Shown here: in pieces, positions 25,249 to 38,900 of the stretch
How the letters are laid out: the number at the start of each line of letters is the position of its first letter
Numbering within the stretch: position 1 is the stretch's first letter
Source: Rotaria macrura
Lineage: Eukaryota > Rotifera > Eurotatoria > Philodinida > Philodinidae
Assembly: GCA_900239685.1 (NCBI GenBank)
Contig: OENT01000041.1
Location: forward strand, 1-64,000
Reading direction: 5' to 3'
Length of the DNA: 64,000 nt
Made by a program: the position numbers and the translations under genes
The notes under the pieces: model-generated
Told to the model about the DNA's origin: nothing
The model's database searches: none
Seen by the model: the letters and a program-made list of their open reading frames with translations, nothing else

Positions 25249-28200
25249 AAGGCACGGATTGTATACGATTGCATATTCTTTGAATTGTGATGAATCAAAA
25301 TATTTTGACTTGTTCGTTTTGATTGTACACAACAGAGAATTTCCTATTCAATTGAGACTCATCAATAAATTTCTTGATAAGAAGTTTTTCTTTTCGGAAA
25401 ACTTGCTGTTTATTGAATTGAGTAACTTAGTTTGTTCATGATGTGAATAGTTTATAGTTAACTAGTCATGATATAAAATCGAGCAAATAAAAAAAGCTAA
25501 ACTCAGTTATACTCTTTGCGCAATTTGGATTCTATAAATTCATCAGTGAGAATTGTGCATTGCAAAATAATTTTTTTCTCTCACTCATTTTTATACTTAA
25601 GGCACTATTTCTATCGACCGTAATTATCGTTAAGTACACCTATTTGTAATGTAAACAACATCATAAATCGAAATAAATAAGACGCATGACCAAAGTACAT
25701 TTTCCCATTCTCTGTGGAAAATGATATCTACAAATACATAGAAGTAATGATCATAACAGATAATGAAAGTTAGTCTTACAGATATGCTGTCGAACGAAAA
25801 ATAATCCTCTAAATAGAATTAAATACTTGTAAAGAATAAATATCGAATTAGTTGAATCAAAACTTTTCAAACACGTAAACACACTTTCAAATCAATGTTC
25901 TTCTCATGAGTAATGGATAATCACTCTGAACATAAAAGTTAATTTTTCCCCGAAGCATTCTTTCATAAGCATTGCAAACTCGATCGAATTCGAAATTCAC
26001 TTGGGCGACTGCATTCATCTAACGCCGAGTAGAATTCTTTTCTTTGCAGAAACTCCTAATCAATAAAAAATAAATTTAAAGACTTCCATTTAGTCAATCA
26101 ACTAAATACGGTCTTTGATTCCTTTCTTTAGCAAATACTACTGTGCGAATATTTTACAATCATTTTTAGCATTATTTTGTAAAATTGTATATTCCAAAGA
26201 GGTTATTTTCTGGTAGCACCTTTGGTTTTATATTGCTGGATGTAGAATTGTATGTTTACAACAATGCATTGTTTATTAAATAGAAGAGAATAAAAGATTC
26301 AAATATTAGAAATCCGCAAAAAACAATCATTGTTTTCTATCCCAAGAGTTTTTTCCTGCTAAATTCACATTGATTACTTTAACTAGTTTCCTCGTATATA
26401 TTGTTTATGTAAAAAGTTAACAATACATCATTAAAACAAATACGTTCGGGAAAATTGTGTAATCCATTCGTAATTCTAAGCATGCATTCATGAAAAAACT
26501 TCTTATCTTTCAATGAATGAACTCGACATTATGTGTTGATATAAGAAAAAATTGTCCAACTGTCAGAAATAAACCTGCAGCAAAATGAAAAGTCTTCTGA
26601 TGATTCAGCTAAATGAAGAATTACTAATGCCTTGAGAAGTTTCTTAATGTGAAAGAATATATTTCCCACTGTGTACTATGCACAACCTACTAGTAATACA
26701 TTTTTACTAACGTAAACACTATTAGGCTCGTCAATAGTATGCACAAACTCTTGAAAACATGACAAATACATCCTTATTTTCTCCTAATGAGTTATATTTG
26801 TCTGATTGGTTTTTGAAGAGAGAAGAAAAATTTGTAAAATACATTCATTCGCTAGCTTACTTTGGATTCTCGTATATCTTTTAATCGGTTTGCTTTATGA
26901 TATTGGTTTAAAATTCGTCATACAAACGACGACATAAACAGAAATCGAGATTTTTAAATTCAACTTCGTTTGTCTACATTTTAAAGTCTCTCAAAGTTTG
27001 GTTTGCTCTTCAACTTATTTTTAAAATGATTCTCTCTGATAAATTTGTATAAGCATACATATTGTATGTCCATCTAGTGGTAAAATAGATAATTAAGATC
27101 CACAAATTGCGTTTTCATCGATAGTATTAATTACGATTTCAGCTCAACGATTTGACACACATCTATTGGCTACTACTGCAAATCACTACTAATAGAAATG
27201 GAATCAAAAACTAAAAATGATGACTTGTTACCAATGCATAGATTTTCCTCATCATATGATCTGGCCAACAGTCTGAATATCACTACTAGCTTCTTCGTCG
27301 CACAATCATGGTACTACTGATAGATACATTTTGATTCACTAGTTGTGATTTAAGTCTGTGAAATCCGATTATTCTCGAAGAATATAACTACCCATTTTGG
27401 GTTTAATCAGTAGATTCTATGGTGTATCAATGAAATTCTACGCTATACAATTTCATAATCAACCAAAGCAAGAAAAATAAGTCTATGAATGAAGATGTAT
27501 TGAAACATATTTCAAAGCTTACTATTCGACGTACAAAAAAGAAACGAATGTAATAAGTGTTTTAAATAAATCGAATTTCAACCTCAGCAGATATTGATAT
27601 TCTACAGATCGAATTGATTTCGTTGCCAACGGAGGAGAATCCGATAGCATTTGTTCTTTCAAACATAATATGCATAGTATAAATTAATGCTGTTATGAAG
27701 AATGGCTTTTCTGGCTGCTATCCATTTCGAACTTATACTTTTACCCGCTTAGTTTTAGCATTTTACCCAAGATCGTGACTGGAAACTCTTGGGATCCCTA
27801 CTTCTTGAAACTATCATACATTGAATAACTGACAAGCAAGATACTGTAATAAACTGTAAGCGTCCAAGTCAAGTCCTTGATTTTGACAAAGATCTTTAAC
27901 AGTGCTTCTCTCTCAAAAATGAGTACTCTATGCGAAGATTAATGAATACAATATAAAGAAACCAAAATGTTGTTCATAAAATGTAATCTATCTAATTTTC
28001 TGATAATAGTCAAAGGATAAATTCAATAGCATAATTCTCTTATTCCCATGCTAGATATTTAAGTAAATCTCTGTTCACCGATTTACTTAAATAATGTCTC
28101 CCATATTTGCTCATACTAAAAATTGCGAACAATCTTGTTTGATTTACATCAGAATTAAAAGAATAAGACCTTCACTGAATTACATATGATGCCAACGAAG

Positions 28201-28613
28201 CAAAAACCACTATAATCTTTTTTCTGGATTCTCTATTGACGAAAGGTTACTGATAGTAGAGTGCACTCGTTAGTTAAAAATGTAAATACTCTACCAAAAC
28301 TTCGATAGGAATAAGCAACAATTCACTCGCAGTTAGTAATACTTGAAATAGATTCATTCATTTGTTTTCTGATTTGCGCTGGTACATCTATATCGATTAA
28401 TTGAATTCATTATTATTCTTAGTTTTAGTCGTAATTATACATAGACGTCTACAATTGTTATACATTGTGAAGTCATTTTAGTTAGCTCTTTATTGCCTTA
28501 TATTCGAAAAGGAAACAATATTATGGTTAAATAAGAGATATAATAAGAAAGATAGACAGTAAAAAAAGTCAAGTCGATGGACCGATTGCTTCATATATCG
28601 TTCTAAACATTTA
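25249..28613. other. 3.4 kb without a recognised gene
   Basis: AT-rich sequence with frequent stops in all frames. No exon chain, RNA gene, inverted-end element or tandem array stood out. It separates the disordered-protein gene from the convergent polyubiquitin gene. The parts next to each gene should hold their 3'-UTRs. Confidence 0.45.
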
Positions 28614-29156
<543 letters not shown>

Positions 29157-29456
29157 TTAGAGTTGAATAGGAAGCAAACAAAGAGAATAAATAAGCGTAT
29201 TCTTTGGCGCGATGAAAATGAAATCTACTGTGAAGAAAAATGCAATTATATAGTGTCAGATGACAATGAATCACAAGACATAAAGATTGACGTCGGAATG
29301 TTTTCTCCACTTACTTTTCTCCCTCGTCGTATCGTGTCACAAGATTACCGATAATGACGCAAAAGTAAAACAATGCCGTATGCATGTCTCGTGTGTGAAC
29401 AAGAAAATTTCCGATATTGCCTTGTATTGAAGAAATGCGCAATATTTGTTTGAAGA

Positions 29457-29471
29457 CGAATATTCTAGATT
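29457..29471. promoter_or_regulatory. Possible heat-shock element upstream of polyubiquitin
   Basis: CGAATATTCTAGATT contains two perfect and one imperfect inverted nGAAn pentamers, the binding pattern of heat-shock factor. It lies ~315 bp upstream of the polyubiquitin start in a 777-bp divergent region shared with the prolyl hydroxylase gene. Polyubiquitin genes are commonly heat-inducible. A short motif like this can arise by chance in AT-rich DNA. Confidence 0.3.
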
Positions 29472-29898
29472 TTAAAAATTGCAGTAGAATATATTACTCT
29501 TTTTTTCACGTTATCTAAGTCAGCATCAATAAGGAGGCGTGATTTTCATTCTGATTTGCTAAATTTTCACCAATCCGATATTTGTTCGCTATGGGTACCT
29601 ATGCATGCAAGCAAGTATGTTACATTTGATCGACGGAAAGATCATCGTATATGAATTCTTTCTTAGTTCTTTTCCCAAATATATATTGGATAAGAAAGAA
29701 GTTTGTCGTGTACCAACTAGATGCTTCTCGACGATCAGAACACATATGTATACTACAATATCGTCATTGACCGATGAGATGTTGAACCAGAAAAATTTCT
29801 TCCTTATTTCTCTTCCTACATGATCGATATTTTCCTTCGTTATGTGACGTTGATGTACATATGTGTCGATTAATAAGTACTGCTAGTGACTACTTTGG

Positions 29899-29921
29899 TT
29901 TTTTTTATTCAACTCTTATAG
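29899..29921 (+). promoter_or_regulatory. Splice acceptor directly before the P4HA start codon (candidate trans-splice site)
   Basis: The tract GGTTTTTTTTATTCAACTC followed by TTATAG ends exactly at the base before ATG (29922). A pyrimidine tract plus AG with no 5'-UTR after it is what spliced-leader addition would need. A 5'-UTR cis intron is the alternative. Confidence 0.5.
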
Positions 29922-32900
29922 ATGGTTTCTAAAAGAATGTCAATGGTTCTTCTGCACATTTTTTGTCTTATTCTTGTTAGCGGATTATTGGTTCGCGGGG
30001 AATCATTTACATCCACAACACATCTAACTTATTTGTTGAGTACTGAAGTTGAATTAGCGAAACAATTAGAAACTTATCTTCACGACGAATATGAACGATT
30101 AGATCGCGTTGAAAAGTATAAAAATTTCTTCTTCAACAAAATTAATGAATACATTTCTTTCAATTTCTTGTTCTTTTTTTATTAAATAGATTTCTGAATG
30201 TTATCAAGGATGAAATACGACAAGCGCAAGGGAAAGAAGACAATTATTTTGGTAATCCTGTTAATGCTCATTTATTTGTCAAACATTTAACAGTTGATTG
30301 GTATGGTATCGAAGAAATCGTACATGAAGGTAGACACGTTTGATTCTTGTATGAAGCATTTCAAGACAAAGAAAAAATCTATTTAGGAATATCAAAAACA
30401 ATGGGTGACAATTATATTTTCCCCTCATTCGAAGATTATACAGGTACATATACACATACATGTATCTTTCTTGTCTACTATCATTCTATATTGATAATTC
30501 AAAAAGGTTCGGCTGTTGCTTTAATGCGTTTACAAGACACATACAAACTTAACACAAGTGAACTAGCCAATGGAAAAATAAGTACAAACTTTCAATCACG
30601 TCAATTAAGTGGTTAGTAACCGTGTGAACTTCATGAAATACGATCGATGAAAGAGAATACGTGTCAATGTGATTCCCATGTTAGTTAGAGGTTGAACAAT
30701 GAAAAATTCCAGATCTCTACAGAATACATAGCATAGGTTTAGTCAGCGAAAACAAAAATCCGATGAAAAATATATTTGGTAGCTACGACATGCATACTTA
30801 ATTAAAATTATTACAATATTTATTTTAACCTCTCCAGTATGAACCAAAGTATTAGTATTTTTCTAAAGAATTGAGTCAAATGATAATGAAGTAATGTTCT
30901 TCTTAGATAGATCCTTCTGGAATTTACACCATAGATTGCATCGTGTTTCAACTTATTTTAAAACTTGCTATACTTGTATTCATTACTTTCCATTTTTAAT
31001 CTATTACAATTAGCCACGGAATGTTATGACCTGGGACGTATTGCCTATACAAGTGGTGATTATTATCATACATTAATGTGGATGCAAGAAGCTCTCGATC
31101 ACTTAGAAAAAGAAACAAATAGTACATCGCTGAATAAAGTTGACATTCTTGATCATCTTGCATTTGCCACATCTCAAGTAAACATTTTAAATTCGTATAA
31201 GAACAAAGATTAGTATTTACATTTGTTTTTAGCAAGGAAATATTGAACATGCTTTATTATTGACAGAAGAAATTCTTAGAATTGGTAATTAGATCAATTA
31301 TTTTGATTTTTGATTTTTTTTCGCTATTGAAGTTTTTTATTTGTTGAATAAAAGCTCCTGATCATAGTCGAGCACGAAGTAACAAAGATTACTATGAAGA
31401 TCTGTTAAAGGATAAAAGATCAAGTGATGAACCAGAACTCACATTAATTCCAAAAGTTAGAAAGTTGGATAATGTACAAATAAAAAATCAACGACCAAAA
31501 GATTATTTAGAAGAACGCGAAGCTTATGAACAACTGTGTCGATCGAATGGATCAAAAGTATGTCTAGACATATGATTTAAACTAAAATACTACCGACATA
31601 CTATTATTTAGGTGAGTGCAAGACGTCGAGCTAGATTGTTTTGTCGTTATCGTCATAATAATCATCCGTATCTTATTTTACAACCTGTTCGAGAAGAACA
31701 ACTATTAGATGAACCAGTTGTATATCTTTATCATGATATTATCAGTGACAATGATATTAACGAAATAAAATCACTTGCTCTACCACGTGTAAGTATGAAG
31801 GAATAGGAGAAGAAAAGTAGAAAGAATTGAAAGAAAATTACATTTGAGAAATATTTCATGAAGTTTGAATAAGTTCTCACTTTACAGCTACAACGTGCTG
31901 TCGTGCGAGATGCTGAGACCGACACTTTTAAACCGGCTAACTACAGAATCAGCAAGAGGTATTGAAATTAATATACACATATGTAATATTTTTCTGGTCA
32001 TTAACATTGATGTATATTTGCTGTTATGTACTGTACATTACTAATTTGCATTTTGTGTTTGCATTTTCTGATCATTCATTAAATACATGCCTATCAGAAT
32101 ACGAGATCTTTGATAAATCAAAAACTGTTGCCTTAAGAATGAGCATACTTAAACTTGTTTCTATCATTGATTATCGAAATCATATGTGAGTAGTATGTTG
32201 ATTTCAGTGAAAGCGGAAAAAACTTTGTCAAGTTTTCTTTCCTTAGACTTTCTCTGTAGAATCATTGCTATTTTATAGAATATTCAGCTGATGATAAAAT
32301 ATACATAAAAAATTGAAATTTTCACTCAGAAATAAGTTGCTTGATTCAAATGTGCCACGATGGAGTTACTTGGTGATGTAAAATAAACTTTTACGACATT
32401 TAATTTGCAACAAAGTTAAATTTGATGCCATTTTTGAACGAGCGAAAGTGAAACTCATTGTTAAACTTTGGGTCTTAGTATATATCTGTAGTGTCTGGCT
32501 TCTTGAAATGTTCAAAAAGATACAGTAGCACAGCATATAATTTCTCTAAGATTACTTGTGTAGAATATTTTGAAAAGGCTTCATATGAAATTCGCCAATT
32601 CGAATCCTTTTCTATGTGCTAAAGATTTGATGAACTAGAGTTTTTAGGTGTATGACAAAAAATATTGACGCACAAACCTTTCAAAAGACTTTTATTCGTT
32701 TTAATACGTTTTTCACAGGAGTAAAAAGATGAAATTTTCTTCAGTGATTAAAATTTGGATACCGTCTCCTATTGATGAATAAGATAATCGTACAGTGTAA
32801 CATGTTTGGCACACGAAAAAACTCTTGAAACGAATTCAACATTTTCTCGTTCTAAATTACTGAAGATAAATCATCAAATGTTAATCAATATAGTAAACTT

Positions 32901-35900
32901 GTTGCACATTTAGATGTATATCAGACATTGGCAAGATGAGACATCGAGATCAAACGTACCAGGTCCTATTGATAAATGGCGACAGACATAAATACAGTCG
33001 TATACAATCAGGTTGATGAATCATTGAATAGACTTATTTTATATATTATTGTCAGATAATTAACAACAATGACAGGATTTTATGAATTTGGTTCTTGTAT
33101 AGCTTTCAGTTTATGTATAAAATTGTGCATAGTAAGCTTCAACTTTTCGGTTGAATATTTTAATTACGAAATATTATTGAAAACTGTCGAATCGGCTCAG
33201 TATATTCGAAAGTGATGTGTTCTATCGTACAGTACGATATATAATCTCATTTATTCAGTGTCTGATATATATTTAATTTGATATTTTATCTCTAATTATG
33301 ATTATAGCTGAGAAGAGCCGTTGTACAAAATCCTAAAACGGCAGAACTTGAGCCAGCCGAATATAGAGTGAGCAAAAGGTACAACATATGCTGTATTTGA
33401 AAAACGTGTTTTATACATTGATATTTATGCATGTTTATCAGCTTTTGTTGTTATTGTAGAACATTAGCTTCTGTCTTATTTTTTCCATAGCTTATATGTT
33501 TTCTTTGTTGTTTATCTTTTTGAAAATATATTATATGCATGTATTAATTGTCTTGTTAGAATTAGATGCATTTGCGTGGTATTCAAATCAATTTTTATTG
33601 TTTTTCTTTTATATTGAAACTATCGAAATTTTAGTGCTTGGTTAAGAAATGAAGAATCACCAGTTGTGTCTCGATTAGCTCGATTAATTGAAGCTTTAAC
33701 AAACTTAAGTATGGCAACGGCTGAAGATCTTCAAGTACGTAGAGAATAGTCTCCATAGGACCAAAGAAAAAAAAACGGTAGTTATATGTATTTCTCAGGT
33801 TGCGAATTATGGTGTTGGAGGACATTATGAACCTCATTTTGATTTTGCTCGTGTAAGTTTATGATAGAATCGTTGAATTATTTCAAAATAACATTATATT
33901 TAGAAAACAGAAAAAGATGCTTTTGCAAGTTTTGGTGCTGGTAAGTACAAAAATGTGTACAACTGAATAAAATCATTCGATTGGAGTATTTTGCAAACAT
34001 CTGAGGTACAATAGCTCATAAAATTTATTTTTACAAACATACATCATAAAAGTTCGTATAATAGTTAAAGAACCTGATTCTTTTGATTCGTGGTAAAATG
34101 TAATTTGAGATAAGTAAAAGAATTTTTGAAGAACTTTTATTGAAAGAATCGATTTTATCGTTCGGTCGATTTGGTATTTATACGCGTTATCCAATGAAAA
34201 TTCTAGATGAGTAACAGTAAATGGTCTTGGAATAAGATCTAGCTCATCTAACTGTTTATTTATTGGAATCATTCTTTTTTCACTTTTCGATATTCTTCTT
34301 CGAATCGAGACACATCTTGTATTAAAATACAAAAGTACATTAATAATTGAAAGAAAACATATTGTCACGTATAAATGCTGAAAATAGTTCTCTAAATTAC
34401 TCTGTCTGAAATCAACCATTCATATCTATTCACATTTAAAGAAATATCTGCAAGCAATCATTGAAGTTGAAATAGCATGTGTATTCTAGTACTGTTCTTA
34501 TATAAGTTATTTCTTCAAAATGAATCGTATGTATTCTTGGTAGCTCGTATCGACGAGCTTTAACGTTTATTATTCTATATCTTCTTCAAAGAAACATGTA
34601 CACATATATATGAGAGAGACAGAGAGAGAACAACAACCGATCGAGAAGACTGAATATCGAGGGACAGAACTGAGGGTGAATCACCGCTAACAATTCTAGT
34701 TATCTTGGTACTTATAATCGTTCAAGTAGTATACTAAGCTGTAGAGAACTTCTATTACTATTATTTCTATCTTCAATCTCAAGAGTTGATTGAAAGAAGA
34801 AGTACAACAAAGAGAGAAATAGTTTTTTCAATAAGTTGTTTATTTAGAAAGTGATGTGTTGTCAAGGGAAACTTTTATTCAGGAAAACAAAAGGAGTGCT
34901 ATTCGATATTTTATGAATAAGTAACTTTATACCGACCATGCTACTCAAAGAATACTCTTCCCTCTAACTAACAAATTTCTTCCTCTCGTTTTTTTATTAA
35001 ATGTCGTACGTTTCTTCTTTATTCAACGTGAGTGACATCCACTTCATAAAAGAAGCTCGTTCTATAGAAGTACATGACCTGAAATATACATATTCATAAT
35101 AAGAAACTTATACCAACAGATCCTCTTGTTGCTAGTGAACAACAGGAATGAATAGAGGATATTGAATCTGATTATGTATCAAAAGTTCTAACAATGACAA
35201 TGATAATCTCTTGATATTTAAAAGTCCATGTCAAGAATTAAGAGGATGTTCGATAAGATCATTGTTTAAATGCAACAAGGATATTAATGTTGATGAATAG
35301 TAAAATACAAGTAAACCACTCATGTTTGTGTGTGCACTAAATCTATTGTTATAAATGGAAAAAAGGAAATTTTTAATCTAAATTTTTATGAACTGTATAG
35401 TTCATTGAATTGTATATATTTTATGTAAAAATAAATCGTGTTGAAATATTTACAACGGTTGTACTTGAACGGGATAGATATATCGTATGTTAAACATCTT
35501 TTCGTTTTTCTTTTCTTCATAGGTAATCGCATCGCTACATGGTTGACTTACGTAAGTTGAGTTGAAATTGATCATAATTGAATTTTCATGTGTGTGTGAG
35601 TGGGTGTACCCTTTTATAGTTAAGTGATGTTGAAAGAGGCGGTGCTACTGTTTTCATTCCTACGGGTGGTTATGTTCAACCGAAAAAAGGAAGTGCTGCA
35701 TTTTGGTATAATCTTTATGCATCAGGCGAAGGTATAATTAGTATTTTATTCTTATATTTTTACTGTCTTTTGTATATTTAGGTGATTACACAACAAGACA
35801 TGCTGGTATGTAGTTTCTTTGTTTTGTTCCTATTCGTTTTAAATTCGATTTAACTTTCGAAGCTTGTCCGGTATTGATTGGTAATAAATGGGTTGGCAAT

Positions 35901-35963
35901 AAATGGATACATGAACGTGGTCAAGAATTTCGTCGTCGATGTTCACTTGATCCAATGGCATAA
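29922..35963 (+). CDS. P4HA: Prolyl 4-hydroxylase alpha subunit (collagen type)
   Basis: A complete gene of about 16 exons. Its enzyme hydroxylates Pro in collagen X-Pro-Gly repeats in the ER, using Fe(II), 2-oxoglutarate, O2 and ascorbate, with PDI as partner subunit. Residues 1-27 are a signal peptide (MVLLHIFCLILVSGLL core). The N-terminal domain follows (LSTEVELAKQLETYL). The peptide-binding TPR domain contains CYDLGRIAYTSGDYYHTLMW (31014-31180). The catalytic dioxygenase fold contains VANYGVGGHYEPHFDF, with the HxD iron ligands (33800-33852), and GDYTTRHAG/CPVLIGNKW, with the distal His and the 2-oxoglutarate Lys (35781-35910). It ends QEFRRRCSLDPMA. Two 71-nt alternative exons sit at 31888-31958 and 33308-33378. 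Introns of ~1.35 kb (between that pair) and ~1.58 kb (33941-35522) are far longer than the rest. Every catalytic residue expected is present. Confidence 0.93.
31888..31958 (+). other. P4HA: P4HA alternative exon a (71 nt)
   Basis: It encodes LQRAVVRDAETDTFKPANY followed by RISKS, is flanked by TTTACAG and GTATTG, and has length 71. It is homologous to exon b 1.35 kb downstream and corresponds to the segment LSRATV...YRVSKS of vertebrate enzymes. Confidence 0.85.
33308..33378 (+). other. P4HA: P4HA alternative exon b (71 nt)
   Basis: It encodes LRRAVVQNPKTAELEPAEY followed by RVSKS, is flanked by ATTATAG and GTACAA, and has length 71. Using both exons (142 nt) or neither would break the frame relative to the next exon (AWLRNEESP), so the two should be mutually exclusive. 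Confidence 0.85.
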
Positions 35964-38900
35964 ATATCTATTTCAAATATGATTTTCTTGTTATAATGAA
36001 TGGTTTACTGAATATCTTGAAATAACTTATCAAATATATTCGCAGACATTTTTCTCTTTTGACAGTGAGATTTAAAAAAATTCATTGTGTATTTTAAGTA
36101 GCAAACGATGAGCAGTCCGACTGTCAAAATAAGAAGTCAGGTTTTCGTTTTTTCTTTTTTTAATTTTATGTTTATTGTTCTCTTATGAAGTGCATTAATA
36201 TTATTCTAGTTTTACTAGTATTAAGTTTGTTTTAGACAATATTTATATGTGTGCGTTTTCTACCGATTTTCCCGCGTTAAATAAACTTAATACAGAACAA
36301 AAATAGCTTCCATTGAATAGTCATGTTAGATGTAGGAATAAATTACATGAAAAATTTGATGATTCAATAGTGATAGTTGTTCACCAATTAATTCTTTTGA
36401 TCAATCGAACGAAGAAAATTTTCGTTGTACTCTTATTTTAAGACGAGAGAAGATAGAACTACTTCCAAATTTGACTATCACGGACCTAAAGAGCTAACAT
36501 CAATCATACCATATCATATGATTGCTTTATCATTGACAAGAGATTGAATGTTCGCATGAACAACACATGCATTTTCAAACCATGTCGATGATAACCTAAT
36601 TAAATTCATTCGAATGAGCAAACTTAAAACATTCAAGTGGAATAGAATATTAAAAGCTTTTATGGATAATATGCAAAAACAAAAGAATACTTGCTACGAA
36701 GAATAAAATACATCAGTTTTATCATGTAGATTTCCTTTTTGATTCTATAATTTACTACAAACTACTTATTAAAATTTCTAATGTTTTTTCTACGAGTCGA
36801 AAAGTTTCGAATGAAGAAAATACAAAGCGACATAATTATAATGATTGGTTTCACACATGATCGATATCGTTCTTACAATTAATAAGACGATTGAATTAAA
36901 ATGATCGAGTACTGTTTATAGCTTTCAATCAGGATAGATTTGCTCTACTAATGTGAATCATAAAAAATATATTCTATGCATCCATATGATTGTTAAGATT
37001 CCTGAACTAGCTAAATGGTGTCACGTGCTCCTTGAAGATGCCCCATAATAACATGATCTTCTTGTGAGAGATACTTAAATCTTTCAGAACGACAAAAAAA
37101 AGGTCAACTAAAATGTCATTTTTCGAGAATACTTTGATAAAGTACGCATGTATATGTAAATGGCGTTTTTTATTTGGGAAGGAAGCTGTAAAAAAAATAG
37201 CTCAAGAGACTAACTAAAAGCCAATGAAATTCTCAAAGATGATACTGCTCTTATATGTGATTAGGATTTTTAATGATATAGGAACTGAGTAACATTTTGA
37301 TGTATTTCCTTGAATGTCTTTGAGGATGATGAGCTTTTCAAAAATTTAATATTTTACAATATATAGTGAATTACTATTTGAAATTTTGTTCGATCAACGG
37401 CTGAAAATTGCAGATTCTTAACTGTTGCCATGACATTCAAATGAAAATCATAAGAAAATACAGTCTAATAAATCAAATTTTCTCTCACCAATATTCATCG
37501 ATGATTCCAACTGTTTGATTGTTAAATAAAAGAAACTCGGTAAGTATGTTATGAAAAGTGTAACAACAACAATATGATATGTCGAAAATTATATAAATTA
37601 CATGTTTAAACAATACATCTTTTTTATCAATGAACTAAAAACATACGTCATCACTCAGCTGATGAATCATGTCTATGAGTTTACATGTTTACGAACCATT
37701 TCCAAGGTCATACGCTATGCAGTTGTTTTTGTTGAATTCATATTAAGTATTTGCTTCTCTTTTCTTTTATTGTCACACCATTTTAAATGCAAACACACGA
37801 AAAATGAAAATCACACGTGGTTATTAAAACAAGAAAACTTTCTCTTATAATCGATGGAAACTGTTTTTCTTTCACAAGGAATTCATCAAAAAGATACAAA
37901 TATCGATAGTTTATATCTATCGATATGCAATCATCTGGAAGTATTCAGACATCTTTTTTTTTTGTAATTTCTCTTCATTCTCATGGGATATTACGTTTAA
38001 TCTCAGGTCACATCTACATTGGTTTGTTGTGAATCTCTTGACTATCGATGATGAATAAATAATGATTTACTAATTTTATTCAATGTATGCTCATATTGAG
38101 AAATTTAAAAGTAATAATATTTTAAATTTACTGACTCATCATGATTATCTAAGAACGGTAAAGGTTGTCGGAGATTTGGAAACAATTGATGTCATATCAA
38201 TAGACATCACATACAATATTTCTCATTTCACTATGTTAATGAATGAAGACACTGGTGTAACTCGTCTCTCAAAGTAGGTGGGAGGGGTGGCGTAGTGTGG
38301 ATATAGGTTACAAAATTCTATGTTCGAAGAAAAATTTCAAAAGCAGGGGGTGTCATTCTTACCCCCGTCGACCTTATTTATGTCTTGAATGAATAATTAG
38401 AATAATGCACATGACGTTCGATAAGGAACAAACATGTCTATCAACTAATAAAAGTTGCCTGCAGCATATTTTTGTTGACAAAATGGCAACATTTACATAG
38501 CGTGTTTAGCACTTGAGCATTAAATTTGACTGCATTTATTCTATTCATCTATGACAGAATGTTTCGTTTCAAAATAAATTATTATTGTTATTTTATTTTA
38601 TTTATATCACGAAAAGCATAGAAATAGATTTAAATTGTACGTTGTTGTTCTATGACGAAGTCTATTTATAGATAAGAATTTTACAGAAAATTTATCGATT
38701 TGTTCAAGCCATATAAATGAATGAATGAGCATTCTTTCAGATATTTGTCAACGAATGCAAATACAATAATACTGTCGAAATTAAATTATGAAACAACATG
38801 AACATGACATGATCGATAACTACTAGACAAGTAACAATCACTAATAGAAAGGAGGTAACAAGTACAAAAACATCATTAGCAAACAAAAGTATAAGTGAAA

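Noticed and set aside
32560..32640. TTCGAATCC motif suggestive of a tRNA T-arm
   Set aside because: No acceptor or anticodon stems could be paired around it.
33973..34419. 148-residue minus-strand frame inside a P4HA intron
   Set aside because: Lies antisense in the 1.58 kb intron, has AT-driven composition, and no domain or splice partners. Kept as intron.
37602..38277. Two short plus-strand frames in the 4.5 kb gene-free region
   Set aside because: No start context, domain or neighbouring exon to support them.
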